From contig JAISCC010000146.1 of the NCBI GenBank assembly GCA_031265845.1, positions 1-45,743 on the forward strand: a stretch of 45,743 bases of DNA. The letters are read 5' to 3'. The position numbers were made by a program, and so were the translations under genes. Shown piece by piece: positions 16,126 to 24,968 of this stretch. Every line of letters starts with the position of its first letter. The first letter of the stretch is position 1. The notes under the pieces were generated by a model. The model ran no database searches and had not been told where the DNA came from. It saw only the letters and a program-made list of their open reading frames with translations. The stretch is from Treponema sp. Lineage in GTDB: Bacteria > Spirochaetota > Spirochaetia > Treponematales > Breznakiellaceae.

Positions 16126-18150
16126 ATGAAAAAAGGATGTGTTTCAATAGTTTTCGTGGTCATGGCGGTCGTGGGAATGTCCGCGCAGACCACGGGGGAT
16201 GGGCTTTCCCTAGACGAGGGCATCGCGCAGATTGCGCGGGACTTTGAGCGCGGGCTTCCCGCGGGAACCCGTATCGCGGTGGTGAACCTTGAGTCCCCTT
16301 CCGCGCGGTTCAGCGACTTCGTGCTTGAGGAGTTGCAGGGCTATCTGGTGAACGGCAAGAGACTTGTGGTAATGGAACGTTCCAAGTTGGAACTCCTGCG
16401 TAACGAGATTAACTTCCAGATGTCTGGGGACGTGAGCGATGAGAGCATGGTCTCGCTGGGGAAATCCCTTGGGGCGCAAGTGGTCGTTACGGGGCGTCTG
16501 ACGGACATGGGCGGGGCGTATCGGTGTCGGTTCAACGCCATTGACGTGGAGACCGCGGTGCGGACGGCGTCCTCAGCCGTTACCCTGCGGAACGACCGAA
16601 CCATCGCGTATATGCTTCCCACGAGCGCCGCGCCGCCGCCCGCGCAAGTTCCGTCAAAGCCCGACCCCGCGCTGGCGACCGCGTATTTCAACGCGGGCTT
16701 CGCGCACTACGAGGCGAAGCGGTACACGGAAGCCGCCGCGGACTTCACCCGCGCGCTCGCGGTAACGCAGGATGACGAAGCCTCCCTGCGCTATCGGGCG
16801 TTGTCGTATTACTACCTCAAGGACTATGACGGGACGATTACGGACATGAGCCGCTTGATACAGATGAAGCCGGGCAATGCGGAAAGTTACCTTACGCGAA
16901 GCGCCGCATACGGTGGAAAAAGGGAGTATGACAAAGAGATAGCGGACTGCAATGAGGCGATCAGGCTCGATCCCAATTATGCTCTGGCGTACACTAACCG
17001 GGGCAACGCCTATGACGACAAAGGGGAGTATGACCGGGCAATTGCGGATTACAATGAGGCGTTGCGGATCAACCCCAATCTTGCCGAGGCGTACTTTAAC
17101 CGGGGCATCGCCTATAACGGCAAAGGAGAGTATGACCGAGCCATCGCGGATTACAACGAGGCGTTGCGGCTCAACCCCAATTACGCGGTGGCGTACAATA
17201 ACCGGGGCAACGTCTACTACAACAAAGAGGAGTATGACCGAGCCATCGCGGACTACAATGCGGCGTTGCGGATCAACCCCAATTATGTTGAGGCGTACAC
17301 TAACAGGGGCAACGCCTATGATGAAAAAAGGGAGTGTAACCGGGCTATCGCAGACTACAATGCGGCGTTGCGGCTCAACCCCAATTACGCTGAAGCGTAC
17401 AATAACCGGGGCATTGCCTACTACAACAAAGAGGAGTATGACCGGGCAATCGCAGACTACAATGCGGCGTTGCGGCTCAACCCCAATTACGCGGTGGCGT
17501 ACTATAACCGGGGCAACGTCTACTACAACAAAGAGGAGTATGACCGAGCCATCGCGGACTACAATGAGGCGTTGCGGCTCAACCCCAATTATGCTGATGC
17601 GTACCTTAACCGGGGCAACGCCTATAACAACAAAGGGGAGTATGACCGGGCTATCGCCGACTACAATGAGGCGTTGCGGCTCAACCCCAATCTTGCTGAT
17701 GCGTACAATAACCGGAGCGCCGCCTACAATCGCAAAGGGGAGTATGACCGGGCGATAGCGGACTGCGATGCGGCGTTGCGGCTCAACCCCAACTATGCTT
17801 ATGCGTACAACAACCGGGGCAACGCCTACTACGGCAAAGGGGAGTATGTCCGGGCGATAGCGGACTACAACGAGGTGTTGCGGCTCAACCCCAACTATGC
17901 TTATGCGTACTATAACCGGGGCAACGCCTACGGTGAAAAAGGCGAGTATGACCGAGCCATCGCCGACTGCAATGAGGCGCTGCGGCTCAACCCCAATTAT
18001 GCTGAGGCGTATACTAGCAGGGGCGTTGCCTACGCTATGAAAGAGGATTACACCCACGCCCGCGCGGACTGGGAGAAGGCGTTGCAACTCAATCCCGCTG
18101 ACGCCAATGCGCGGCAAAATCTTGAAGTCCTGCGGGGCATGGGATACTAA
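16126..18150 (+). CDS. B1: exported CsgG-like protein with 14 TPRs
   Basis: A 674-residue exported protein starting at M-K-K-G-C-V-S-I (16126), with AAGGA seven bases upstream. Signal peptide ends M-S-A-Q near residue 21. Residues about 35-165 fit a CsgG/FlgO-type domain: R-I-A-V-V-N-L-E-S, L-V-V-M-E-R-S-K-L-E-L-L-R-N-E, L-G-A-Q-V-V-V-T-G-R-L-T-D and N-A-I-D-V-E-T-A-V. After a Pro-rich linker come 14 tandem 34-residue TPRs (about 182-660), most with the consensus A-Y-x-N-R-G-N-A-Y-x-x-K-G-E-Y-D-R-A-I-A-D-Y-N-E-A-L-R-L-N-P-like pattern, and a short tail L-E-V-L-R-G-M-G-Y. The near-identity of repeats indicates recent expansion. Paralogues: 23100-24614, a pseudogene at 33063 and a remnant at 8481. 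Confidence 0.85.
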   Translation: MKKGCVSIVFVVMAVVGMSAQTTGDGLSLDEGIAQIARDFERGLPAGTRIAVVNLESPSARFSDFVLEELQGYLVNGKRLVVMERSKLELLRNEINFQMSGDVSDESMVSLGKSLGAQVVVTGRLTDMGGAYRCRFNAIDVETAVRTASSAVTLRNDRTIAYMLPTSAAPPPAQVPSKPDPALATAYFNAGFAHYEAKRYTEAAADFTRALAVTQDDEASLRYRALSYYYLKDYDGTITDMSRLIQMKPGNAESYLTRSAAYGGKREYDKEIADCNEAIRLDPNYALAYTNRGNAYDDKGEYDRAIADYNEALRINPNLAEAYFNRGIAYNGKGEYDRAIADYNEALRLNPNYAVAYNNRGNVYYNKEEYDRAIADYNAALRINPNYVEAYTNRGNAYDEKRECNRAIADYNAALRLNPNYAEAYNNRGIAYYNKEEYDRAIADYNAALRLNPNYAVAYYNRGNVYYNKEEYDRAIADYNEALRLNPNYADAYLNRGNAYNNKGEYDRAIADYNEALRLNPNLADAYNNRSAAYNRKGEYDRAIADCDAALRLNPNYAYAYNNRGNAYYGKGEYVRAIADYNEVLRLNPNYAYAYYNRGNAYGEKGEYDRAIADCNEALRLNPNYAEAYTSRGVAYAMKEDYTHARADWEKALQLNPADANARQNLEVLRGMGY

Positions 18151-18182
18151 AGAAAGTTAATAGTTAGTAATGAGCAAAGGAA

Positions 18183-18330
18183 AGACGAGACGTGCGGTGG
18201 TGTCTGACGTATCGGTGTCTGACACCGTGTTAAGGCGCGGGTGTCAGGCACACGGGCGGTGTTGAGTGTTAGCGGCGTACGGTGTCTGTGCGGCGGTGTC
18301 AGACGTGCCGATGCCGGAGGCGTCCTTCTG
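18183..18330 (+). repeat. TGTCTGACA-type palindrome cluster before A2
   Basis: Several GTGTCTGAC(A/G) and GTGTCAG(A/G)C motifs lie in the B1-A2 gap. Unlike the other gaps, this one has no copy of the hairpin terminator, so B1 transcription may continue into A2. No gene is seen between 18151 and 18498. Confidence 0.6.
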
Positions 18331-18354
18331 GTTGGGGAGTGGTTCAGACCCGTA

Positions 18355-18383
18355 TTGACGAATTGTCTGCCATATATAATGAT
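18355..18383 (+). promoter_or_regulatory. Shared promoter module, copy for A2
   Basis: TTGACG (18355-18360), 17 bases, AATGAT (18378-18383) with overlapping TATAAT (18375-18380). The palindrome is degenerate here (TGTCTGCCA), as is the following TGTCAG site (CGTCTACCA). Confidence 0.6.
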
Positions 18384-18498
18384 GGAAGGCGTCTACCATA
18401 CACCGGGCAGGCTCCGCTTGCAAGCCGAGGTCAGCGGCGCATTTCGTACAACAACCGTTGGGAAGTTGTCTAACACCCTTCGGATGTGGGGGTTATTT

Positions 18499-21400
18499 AT
18501 GATGTATCGGAAATTAGCGGTTGTATTCTTGACGCTTGCGGTTGCGGGCGCGGTCTTTGCGAAGGATAACCTCGCTATCCTGCCATTCACCGGCGGCACG
18601 GGCGAGGAAGGCGAAATCATAGCGGAACTGTTCTCGTTCAACCGTGAATTGAACGCGGTGTTCACGCCCATTCCCCGCACGAGCGTCACGCGCGCGGTCA
18701 ATAGCGAGCGGAGGTTTCAGCGTAACACAGGCATGACAGACCCGGACACTATCGCGGCTCTTGGGAAGCAACTCGGCGCGAACTACGTGCTTACGGGGAA
18801 TATCGGCAAGCTGGGCAGTCAAAATCTGTTGACTATTGCGATAGTGAAGATCGACGACCTGCGGCAGGTGGCGGGGGATGTTCAGACCTATGTGGATAGA
18901 AGGGACATACAGGGCAAACTGCCCGGCATGGCGCGGACTATCATCGAGGCGACGAAGATAGACGCTTCGCGGCTGGAGAAGCTGGCGGTAATACCGGTGG
19001 ATTTGGGCAGAGACATTGACGCGCGAGTTGCGGATATGTTGGCGCAGGTCTTGGCGGTGAACCTCATACGGAGCGGCAAATACGCGGTGTATCCGCGCAC
19101 CGCGACGCTGGAGCAGGCTCAGGCGGAATACAAGAACCAACGGAGCGGGCTCACTGCGGACGAGAATATTGTTGACATGGGCAAGGGGGAGAATCCGCGA
19201 TTGGCGCTGTCGGTGGTGGCGCGGCGGTGGGACAGCCAGAATATGTTCAACGCGGCCATCATCAACCTCGAATCCGGGGCGCAGGCGGCAGGCGGGTCAG
19301 TGGATTACAATTCGTTGGACGACGGGATAAGGGTGATGGAGAGTCTGGCGCGGAAGTTGACGACCATGCATTTCACTTCTTCGCTTGCCGAGTCGTTGGC
19401 GTGGATTGCAAGCAACGCGGAAGAAGGCGGGAACTACGCCATCACTTTACAGAACAACGAGACCATCGCGCCGCAGACACTCTCATATAATGGAAAGAAA
19501 GTGAGCGTCCGCATTGACGGCGGGACGGCTGAGCGGACAGTTACGTTGAGCGCAGACGGGGCGCTCTTTGAGGTAGGCGACGGCGTAACATTGACGCTGG
19601 GCAACAATGTGTCCTTGCAGGGGCGGAGTAGCAATACGGCTTCGCTCGTGTGGGTGAGCGACGGCGGAACGCTGGTGATGGAAAGCGGCTCGAAGATCAG
19701 CGGGAACACGTGGGTCCGCAGAGTGGGCATGTACGGCGACATAATCACCGCTTGGGTCGGCGGAGTGTATGTGAGCGGCACGTTTGTGATGAGCGGCGGG
19801 ACGATCAGCGGCAATTCCGCAGACTGCGGCGGTGGGGTGTACGTGTACGGCAGTGGCACGTTCACCATGAGCGGTGGGACGATCAGCGGCAATTCCACCA
19901 CTGGCTTCGGTGGTGGGGTATACGTAGACGGTGGGACGTGGACGCAGAGCGGTGGGGCTATCAGCGGCAATATCGCAGCCTACGGCGGCGGCGTGTATGT
20001 GAGCGGGACGTGGACGCAGAGCGGTGGGGAAATCAGCGGCAATACCGCAGACTACGGCGGCGGCGGGGTGTGTGTAGACGGTAGCGGGACGTGGACGCAG
20101 GACGGCGGGACGATCAGCGGTAATACCGCAGACTACGGCGGCGGGGTATATGTGTACGGGACGTGGACGCAGGACGGCGGGGAAATCAGCGGGAATACCG
20201 CCAAGTACGGCGGCGGGGTATATGTGTACGGCACGTGGACGCAGAGCGGCGGGGAAATCAGCGGGAATACCGCCAAGTACGGCGGCGGGGTAGATGTGGA
20301 TAACAACGGGACGTGGACGCAGAACGGCGGGATGGTCAGCGGCAACACAGCCACCAACGGCGGTGGAGTGGATGTATGGGGTATGTTCACGCAGAGCGGC
20401 GGGACAGTCAGCGGCAACACCGCAGGCGACAGTGGCGGTGGGGTATATGTGGACAACACCGGCACGTGGACGCAGAACGGCGGGATGGTCAGCGGCAACA
20501 CAGCCACCAACGGCGGTGGAGTGGATGTATGGGGTATGTTCACGCAGAGCGGCGGGACGGTCAGCGGCAATATCGCAGACTACGGCGGCGGGGTACATGT
20601 GGACAACAGCGGAACGTTCACGCAGAGCGATGGGACGGTCAGAGGCAATACCGCAGACTACGGCGGCGGCGTGTATGTGGGCGGGACGTGGACGCAGAGC
20701 GGCGGGACGGTCAGCGGCAACACCGCAGACTACGGCGGCGGAGGGGTTTGTATAGACAGTAGCGGGACATGGACGATGAATGGTGGGACGATTAGCGGCA
20801 ACACCGCAGACTTCGGCGGCGGGGTGTTTATGGCTGGCACGTGGACGCAGAGCGGCGGGGCTATCAGCGAGAATACCGCCAAGCACGGCGGCGGCGGGGC
20901 GCTTATAAGCGGTAGCGGCACATGGACGCAGAGCGGCGGGACGGTCAGCGGCAATTCCGCGTCTTTCGGCGGCGGGGTGAATGTGGATAACAGCGGAACG
21001 TTTATGCAGAGCGATGGGACGGTCAGCGGCAACACCGCAGACGGCGACGGTGGGGTATACGTGGACGGTAACGGCACATGGACGATGAGCGGCGGAGCAA
21101 TCAGCGGCAACACCGCAGACAACAATGGCGGCGGGGTGTACGTTGACAGCGGCGCATTCACGCAGAGCGGCGGGGAGATCAGCGGCAATACCGCAGGCGA
21201 CAGTGGCGGTGGGGTATATGTATGGGGTACGTTCACGATGAGCGGTGGGACGGTCAGCGGCAACACAGCCGCCCATTATGGCGGCGGGGTGCGTGTGAAC
21301 ATTGGCGGTACGTTTGCGATGAGCGATGGGACTATCAGCGGCAACACAGCCACCGACGGCGGCGGCGTGTACGTGAGCGGGGTGTGGACGATGAGCGACG

Positions 21401-22755
21401 GAGAGATCAGCGGCAACACAGCAGACGACAGTGGCGGCGGGGTGTGTGTGGACGGTGGCGGAACGTGGACGATGAGCGGCGGGATGGTCAGCGGTAATTC
21501 CGCATTCAACCACGGCGGCGGGGCGTATGTGAGCGGGACGTGGACGCAGGACGGCGGGACTATCAGCAGGAATTCCGCCGCCTCCTACGGTGGTGGGGTG
21601 TATATATCCGATGGCACGTGGACGCTGAGCGAGGGGACGGTCAGCGGCAATTCCTCATTCGACGGCGGTGGGGTGTTTGTGGGCGGGACATTCACGATGA
21701 GCGGTGGGACTATCAGCGGTAATTCCGCCTTCGACGGTGGCGGCGGGGTGTATGTGAGCAGTGGCGGCACGTGGACGATGAACGGCGGAACTATCAATGG
21801 CAATTCCACCAGATGGGGCGGTGGGGTGTTTGTGAGCAGTAGCGGTACATGGACGCTGAACTATGGGACAATCAATGGCAACACAGCCTCTTCCAACGGC
21901 GGCGGAGTGCTTGTGGGCGGTAATGGGACATTCACGATGAGCGGCGGGAAGATCAGCGGCAACACAGCCACCGACGGCGGCGGGGCGCTTGTGTTCGGTA
22001 GCGGCACATTTATGCTGAACGACGGAGAGATCAGCGGCAATTCCGTATCCACCTACGGTGGCGGGGCGCTTGTGAGTGGCAACGGGACATTCACGCAGAG
22101 CGGTGGGACTATCAGCGGCAACACAGCCATCGACGGCGGTGGGGTGTTTGTGGGTGGTAGCGGCACATTTATGCTGATCGGCGGAGAGATCAGCGGCAAT
22201 TCCTCCACTTCCGATGGCGGCGGGGTGTGTGTGGACGGTAGCGGCACGTTTATGATGAGCGGCGGGACTATCAGTGGCAATGCCGCGGATGTCGGCGGCG
22301 GGGTGGGTATGAACAGCGGGGTGTTCACGATGAGCGGCGGGACTATCAGCGGCAATTCCACATCCTACTTCGGCGGCGGGGTGTATGTGTACGACGGCAC
22401 GTTTATGATGAGCGGCGGGGCTATCAGTGGCAATGCCGCAGACGCCGATGGCGGTGGGGTGTGTGTGGGCGGGACATTCACGATGAGCGGCGGGGAGATC
22501 AGCGGCAATTCTGTCGCAGAATACAGCGGCGGCGGCGGAGTGTATGTTCGGAGTAGTGGGACGTTCACCAAGCAAGCGGGCGGGGTCGTTTACGGGTCGG
22601 ACGCAAGCGGTTCGCTGAAGAACACCGCATATACCAATAGTTACGGGCACGCGGTCTACGTCAGCGGTTCATCGGACAAAAGACGCAACAGCACGGCGGG
22701 TTCTGGCGTCCCGCTGGACAGCAGAGTAAGCGGCTCAGCGGGCGGCTGGGAGTAA
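18499..22755 (+). CDS. A2: giant exported CsgG-like beta-helix protein
   Basis: A 1418-residue version of A1. The start at 18499 (M-M-Y-R-K-L-A-V) has GGGGG upstream; the longer frame from 18241 crosses the promoter. Signal peptide to about residue 23. Residues to about 320 duplicate the two A1 N-terminal modules closely. From about 420 to 1355 there are roughly 38-40 coils of about 24 residues with the pattern G-G-G-V-Y-V-x-G-T-W-T-x-S-G-G-T-I-S-G-N-T-A, a right-handed parallel beta-helix of the polymorphic-adhesin type. The tail (F-T-K-Q-A-G-G-V-V-Y-G-S-D-A to S-A-G-G-W-E) matches A1. Coil composition shows internal duplications. Probably a long surface or periplasmic fibre; the large open minus-strand frames across it are shadows. 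Confidence 0.85.
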   Translation: MMYRKLAVVFLTLAVAGAVFAKDNLAILPFTGGTGEEGEIIAELFSFNRELNAVFTPIPRTSVTRAVNSERRFQRNTGMTDPDTIAALGKQLGANYVLTGNIGKLGSQNLLTIAIVKIDDLRQVAGDVQTYVDRRDIQGKLPGMARTIIEATKIDASRLEKLAVIPVDLGRDIDARVADMLAQVLAVNLIRSGKYAVYPRTATLEQAQAEYKNQRSGLTADENIVDMGKGENPRLALSVVARRWDSQNMFNAAIINLESGAQAAGGSVDYNSLDDGIRVMESLARKLTTMHFTSSLAESLAWIASNAEEGGNYAITLQNNETIAPQTLSYNGKKVSVRIDGGTAERTVTLSADGALFEVGDGVTLTLGNNVSLQGRSSNTASLVWVSDGGTLVMESGSKISGNTWVRRVGMYGDIITAWVGGVYVSGTFVMSGGTISGNSADCGGGVYVYGSGTFTMSGGTISGNSTTGFGGGVYVDGGTWTQSGGAISGNIAAYGGGVYVSGTWTQSGGEISGNTADYGGGGVCVDGSGTWTQDGGTISGNTADYGGGVYVYGTWTQDGGEISGNTAKYGGGVYVYGTWTQSGGEISGNTAKYGGGVDVDNNGTWTQNGGMVSGNTATNGGGVDVWGMFTQSGGTVSGNTAGDSGGGVYVDNTGTWTQNGGMVSGNTATNGGGVDVWGMFTQSGGTVSGNIADYGGGVHVDNSGTFTQSDGTVRGNTADYGGGVYVGGTWTQSGGTVSGNTADYGGGGVCIDSSGTWTMNGGTISGNTADFGGGVFMAGTWTQSGGAISENTAKHGGGGALISGSGTWTQSGGTVSGNSASFGGGVNVDNSGTFMQSDGTVSGNTADGDGGVYVDGNGTWTMSGGAISGNTADNNGGGVYVDSGAFTQSGGEISGNTAGDSGGGVYVWGTFTMSGGTVSGNTAAHYGGGVRVNIGGTFAMSDGTISGNTATDGGGVYVSGVWTMSDGEISGNTADDSGGGVCVDGGGTWTMSGGMVSGNSAFNHGGGAYVSGTWTQDGGTISRNSAASYGGGVYISDGTWTLSEGTVSGNSSFDGGGVFVGGTFTMSGGTISGNSAFDGGGGVYVSSGGTWTMNGGTINGNSTRWGGGVFVSSSGTWTLNYGTINGNTASSNGGGVLVGGNGTFTMSGGKISGNTATDGGGALVFGSGTFMLNDGEISGNSVSTYGGGALVSGNGTFTQSGGTISGNTAIDGGGVFVGGSGTFMLIGGEISGNSSTSDGGGVCVDGSGTFMMSGGTISGNAADVGGGVGMNSGVFTMSGGTISGNSTSYFGGGVYVYDGTFMMSGGAISGNAADADGGGVCVGGTFTMSGGEISGNSVAEYSGGGGVYVRSSGTFTKQAGGVVYGSDASGSLKNTAYTNSYGHAVYVSGSSDKRRNSTAGSGVPLDSRVSGSAGGWE
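20311..20557 (+). repeat. Recent 153-bp duplication inside A2
   Basis: About 94 bases from 20311 recur exactly from 20464 (offset 153 bp, 51 codons, two coils). Adjacent coils are diverged, so this is a recent in-frame duplication. Confidence 0.85.
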
Positions 22756-22903
22756 AGAGCAAAGGAAGACGGGCGGGCGGCGCGGTGGTATTAGAGGCGC
22801 GGTGTTAAACACGGTGTCAGGCGCGGGTGTCAGGCACGCGGTGTCAGACGCGGTGTTAGGGCGTGGGTGTCAAGCACACGGCGGTGTTAGAGGCGTGAAT
22901 CAG

Positions 22904-22939
22904 AAGGGCGGGGGCGCTTATAGCGTCTCCGCCCTTTTT
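22904..22939 (+). terminator. Hairpin terminator, copy 3
   Basis: Same stem-loop (loop TTATA, T5 tail) as at 13784 and 15929, about 150 bases after A2. The DNA from 22756 to 22903 and 22940 to 22993 holds TGTCAG-type repeats and no gene. Confidence 0.85.
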
Positions 22940-22993
22940 GTTGGGCGCGGGTGTCAGAGGTAACGAAGGAGGCGGCGGGGTGTCAGACACGTA

Positions 22994-23022
22994 TTGACGA
23001 AATGTCTGACATATATAATGAT
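22994..23022 (+). promoter_or_regulatory. Shared promoter module, copy for B2
   Basis: TTGACG (22994-22999), 17 bases, AATGAT (23017-23022), overlapping TATAAT (23014-23019). Spacer palindrome ATGTCTGACAT is perfect; TGTCAGACAC flanks the -35 box upstream. Confidence 0.65.
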
Positions 23023-23099
23023 AGTACTGGAAGGTGTCAGTGGGAAGTGTGGGAAGCTCTGGGTGTCTGACACCGGGCGGGCTATATAAGGAAAAGAAA

Positions 23100-24614
23100 A
23101 TGAAAAAAGGATGTATTTCAGTAGCTTTCGCGGTCATGGCGGTCATGGGAATGTCCGCGCAGACTGCGGGGGATGGGCTTTCCCGAGACGAGGGCATCGC
23201 GCAGATCGCACGAGAGCTTGAGAATGAATTGCCTGCGGGAACCCGCATCGCGGTGGTGAACCTTGAGTCCCCTTCCGCGCGGTTCAGCGACTTTGTGCTG
23301 GAGGAACTGCAAGGCTATCTGGTGAACGGCAAGAAACTCGTGGTAACGGAGCGTTCCAAGCTGGAACTCCTGCGGAACGAGATCAACTTCCAGATGTCCG
23401 GGGACGTGAGCGATGAGAGCGCGGTGTCTCTGGGGAAATTCCTTGGGGCGCGAATGATCGTTACGGGTCGTCTGACGGATATGGGCGGGACGTATCGTTG
23501 CCGGTTCAACGCCATCGACGTGGAAACCGCAGTGCAGACGGCCTCCCCGGCCGTTACCCTGCGGAACGACCGCGCCCTCGCGTATATGCTTCCCGCGAGC
23601 GCCGCGCCGCCGCCCGCGCAAGTTCCAGCTAAGCCCGACCCCGCGCTGGTGACCGCGTACTTCAACACGGGCTTCGCACACTACGAGGCGAAGCGGTACA
23701 CGGAAGCCGCTGCGGACTTCACCCGCGCCCTCGCGGTTCAGCAGGACGACGAAGCCTCCCTGCGCTATCGGGCGTTGTCGTATTACTACCTCAAGGACTA
23801 TGACAGGACGATTGCGGACATGAGCCGCTTGATACAGATGAAGCCGGACAATGCGGGAAACTACCTTACCCGAAGCGCCGCCTACGACGACAAAGGGGAG
23901 TATGACAAAGCCATAGCGGACTACAATGAGGCGTTGCGGCTCAACCCCAATTACGCTGAAGCGTACAATAACCGGGGCGTCGCCTACTACGGCAAAGGGG
24001 AGTATGACCGGGCGATAGCGGACTACAATGAGGCGTTGCGGCTCAACCCCAATTATGCGGTGGCGTACAACAACCGAGGACTCGCCTACAAAAACAAAGG
24101 GGAGTATGACCGGGCGATAGCGGACTACACTCAGGCGTTGCGGCTCAATCCCAATCTTGCTGATGCGTACTATAGCCGGGGCGCCGCCTACTACAGCAAA
24201 GGGGAGTATGACCGAGCAATTGCGGACTACAATGAGGCGTTGCGGCTCAACCCCAATCTTGCTGATGCGTACAATAACCGAGGCAACGCCTACTACGGCA
24301 AAGGGGAGTATGACCGGGCGATAGCGGACTACACTGAGGCGTTGCGGCTCAACTCCAATTATGCTTATGCGTACTATAACCGGGGCAACGCCTACGGCCG
24401 CAACGGGGAGCATGACAAAGCCATAGCGGACTTCACCGAGGCGCTTCGGCTCAACCCCAATTATGCTGAGGCGTATACCAGCCGGGGTGTCGACTACTCT
24501 TATAAAGGCGATTATGCACGCGCCCGTGTGGACTGGGAGAAGGCGTTGCAACTCAATCCCGCTGACACCGATGCGCGGAATAATCTTGAAGTCCTGCGGG
24601 GCATGGGATATTAA
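23100..24614 (+). CDS. B2: exported CsgG-like protein with 9 TPRs
   Basis: A 504-residue paralogue of B1, start at 23100 with the same AAGGAAAAGAAA leader. Signal peptide M-K-K-G-C-I-S-V to S-A-Q. The CsgG-like domain (about 35-165) is very close to B1 (R-I-A-V-V-N-L-E-S, S-K-L-E-L-L-R-N-E, N-A-I-D-V-E-T-A-V), and the linker and first two TPRs are almost the same. It then has nine TPRs in total against fourteen in B1, and the same final repeat and L-E-V-L-R-G-M-G-Y end. The difference in repeat number with conserved ends points to unequal recombination between 102-bp units. Confidence 0.85.
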   Translation: MKKGCISVAFAVMAVMGMSAQTAGDGLSRDEGIAQIARELENELPAGTRIAVVNLESPSARFSDFVLEELQGYLVNGKKLVVTERSKLELLRNEINFQMSGDVSDESAVSLGKFLGARMIVTGRLTDMGGTYRCRFNAIDVETAVQTASPAVTLRNDRALAYMLPASAAPPPAQVPAKPDPALVTAYFNTGFAHYEAKRYTEAAADFTRALAVQQDDEASLRYRALSYYYLKDYDRTIADMSRLIQMKPDNAGNYLTRSAAYDDKGEYDKAIADYNEALRLNPNYAEAYNNRGVAYYGKGEYDRAIADYNEALRLNPNYAVAYNNRGLAYKNKGEYDRAIADYTQALRLNPNLADAYYSRGAAYYSKGEYDRAIADYNEALRLNPNLADAYNNRGNAYYGKGEYDRAIADYTEALRLNSNYAYAYYNRGNAYGRNGEHDKAIADFTEALRLNPNYAEAYTSRGVDYSYKGDYARARVDWEKALQLNPADTDARNNLEVLRGMGY

Positions 24615-24788
24615 AGAAAAGGGTGGTCGCCTGACGCCCTTCGGGTGGTGTCAGAGGTGTACGCGCTTGGCGCTGGGTAACGCAGGAGTGTCAGACACCA
24701 AGCGTGCGGTGTGTTAGACACACGGCGGTGTCAGACATCTTGTTTGTTAGGGGGGTGGCGGAAGACCGCCGCAGGCGGGCTGGAGACA

Positions 24789-24944
24789 GGGGGGCGCGAC
24801 ACAAGGGCGACTGTGTGCCGACCTCCGTTAGGGAAAACCGCGCCCCCCTCATACTGCGCTTGTGATATGCCGGCACCGACATTCAGCGCGTTTATACGCA
24901 ACGTACAAACGGCGTACAAACGGGAGGGGGCGCATTGCCTCCCG
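24789..24944 (+). other. Structured leader before the LRR gene
   Basis: In the 24615-24968 gap, GGGGGGCGCG (24789-24798) can pair perfectly with CGCGCCCCCC (24839-24848), enclosing 40 bases. Then CGTACAAACGG is tandemly duplicated (24902-24912, 24913-24923), and CGGGAGG/CCTCCCG form a hairpin (24921-24944) just before the ribosome site. The first part of the gap has TGTCAGACA repeats. A structured 5' untranslated region is possible. Confidence 0.45.
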
Positions 24945-24968
24945 CATTTATATTCAGGAGGGGTACTT

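Noticed and set aside
16654-18117. 487-residue minus-strand ORF
   Set aside because: A shadow of the B1 TPR repeats; same for the minus-strand frame at 23118-24551.
19483-21513. 676-residue minus-strand ORF
   Set aside because: It mirrors the codon periodicity of the A2 beta-helix on the other strand; composition is Ala/His/Pro-rich repeats, with no ribosome site.
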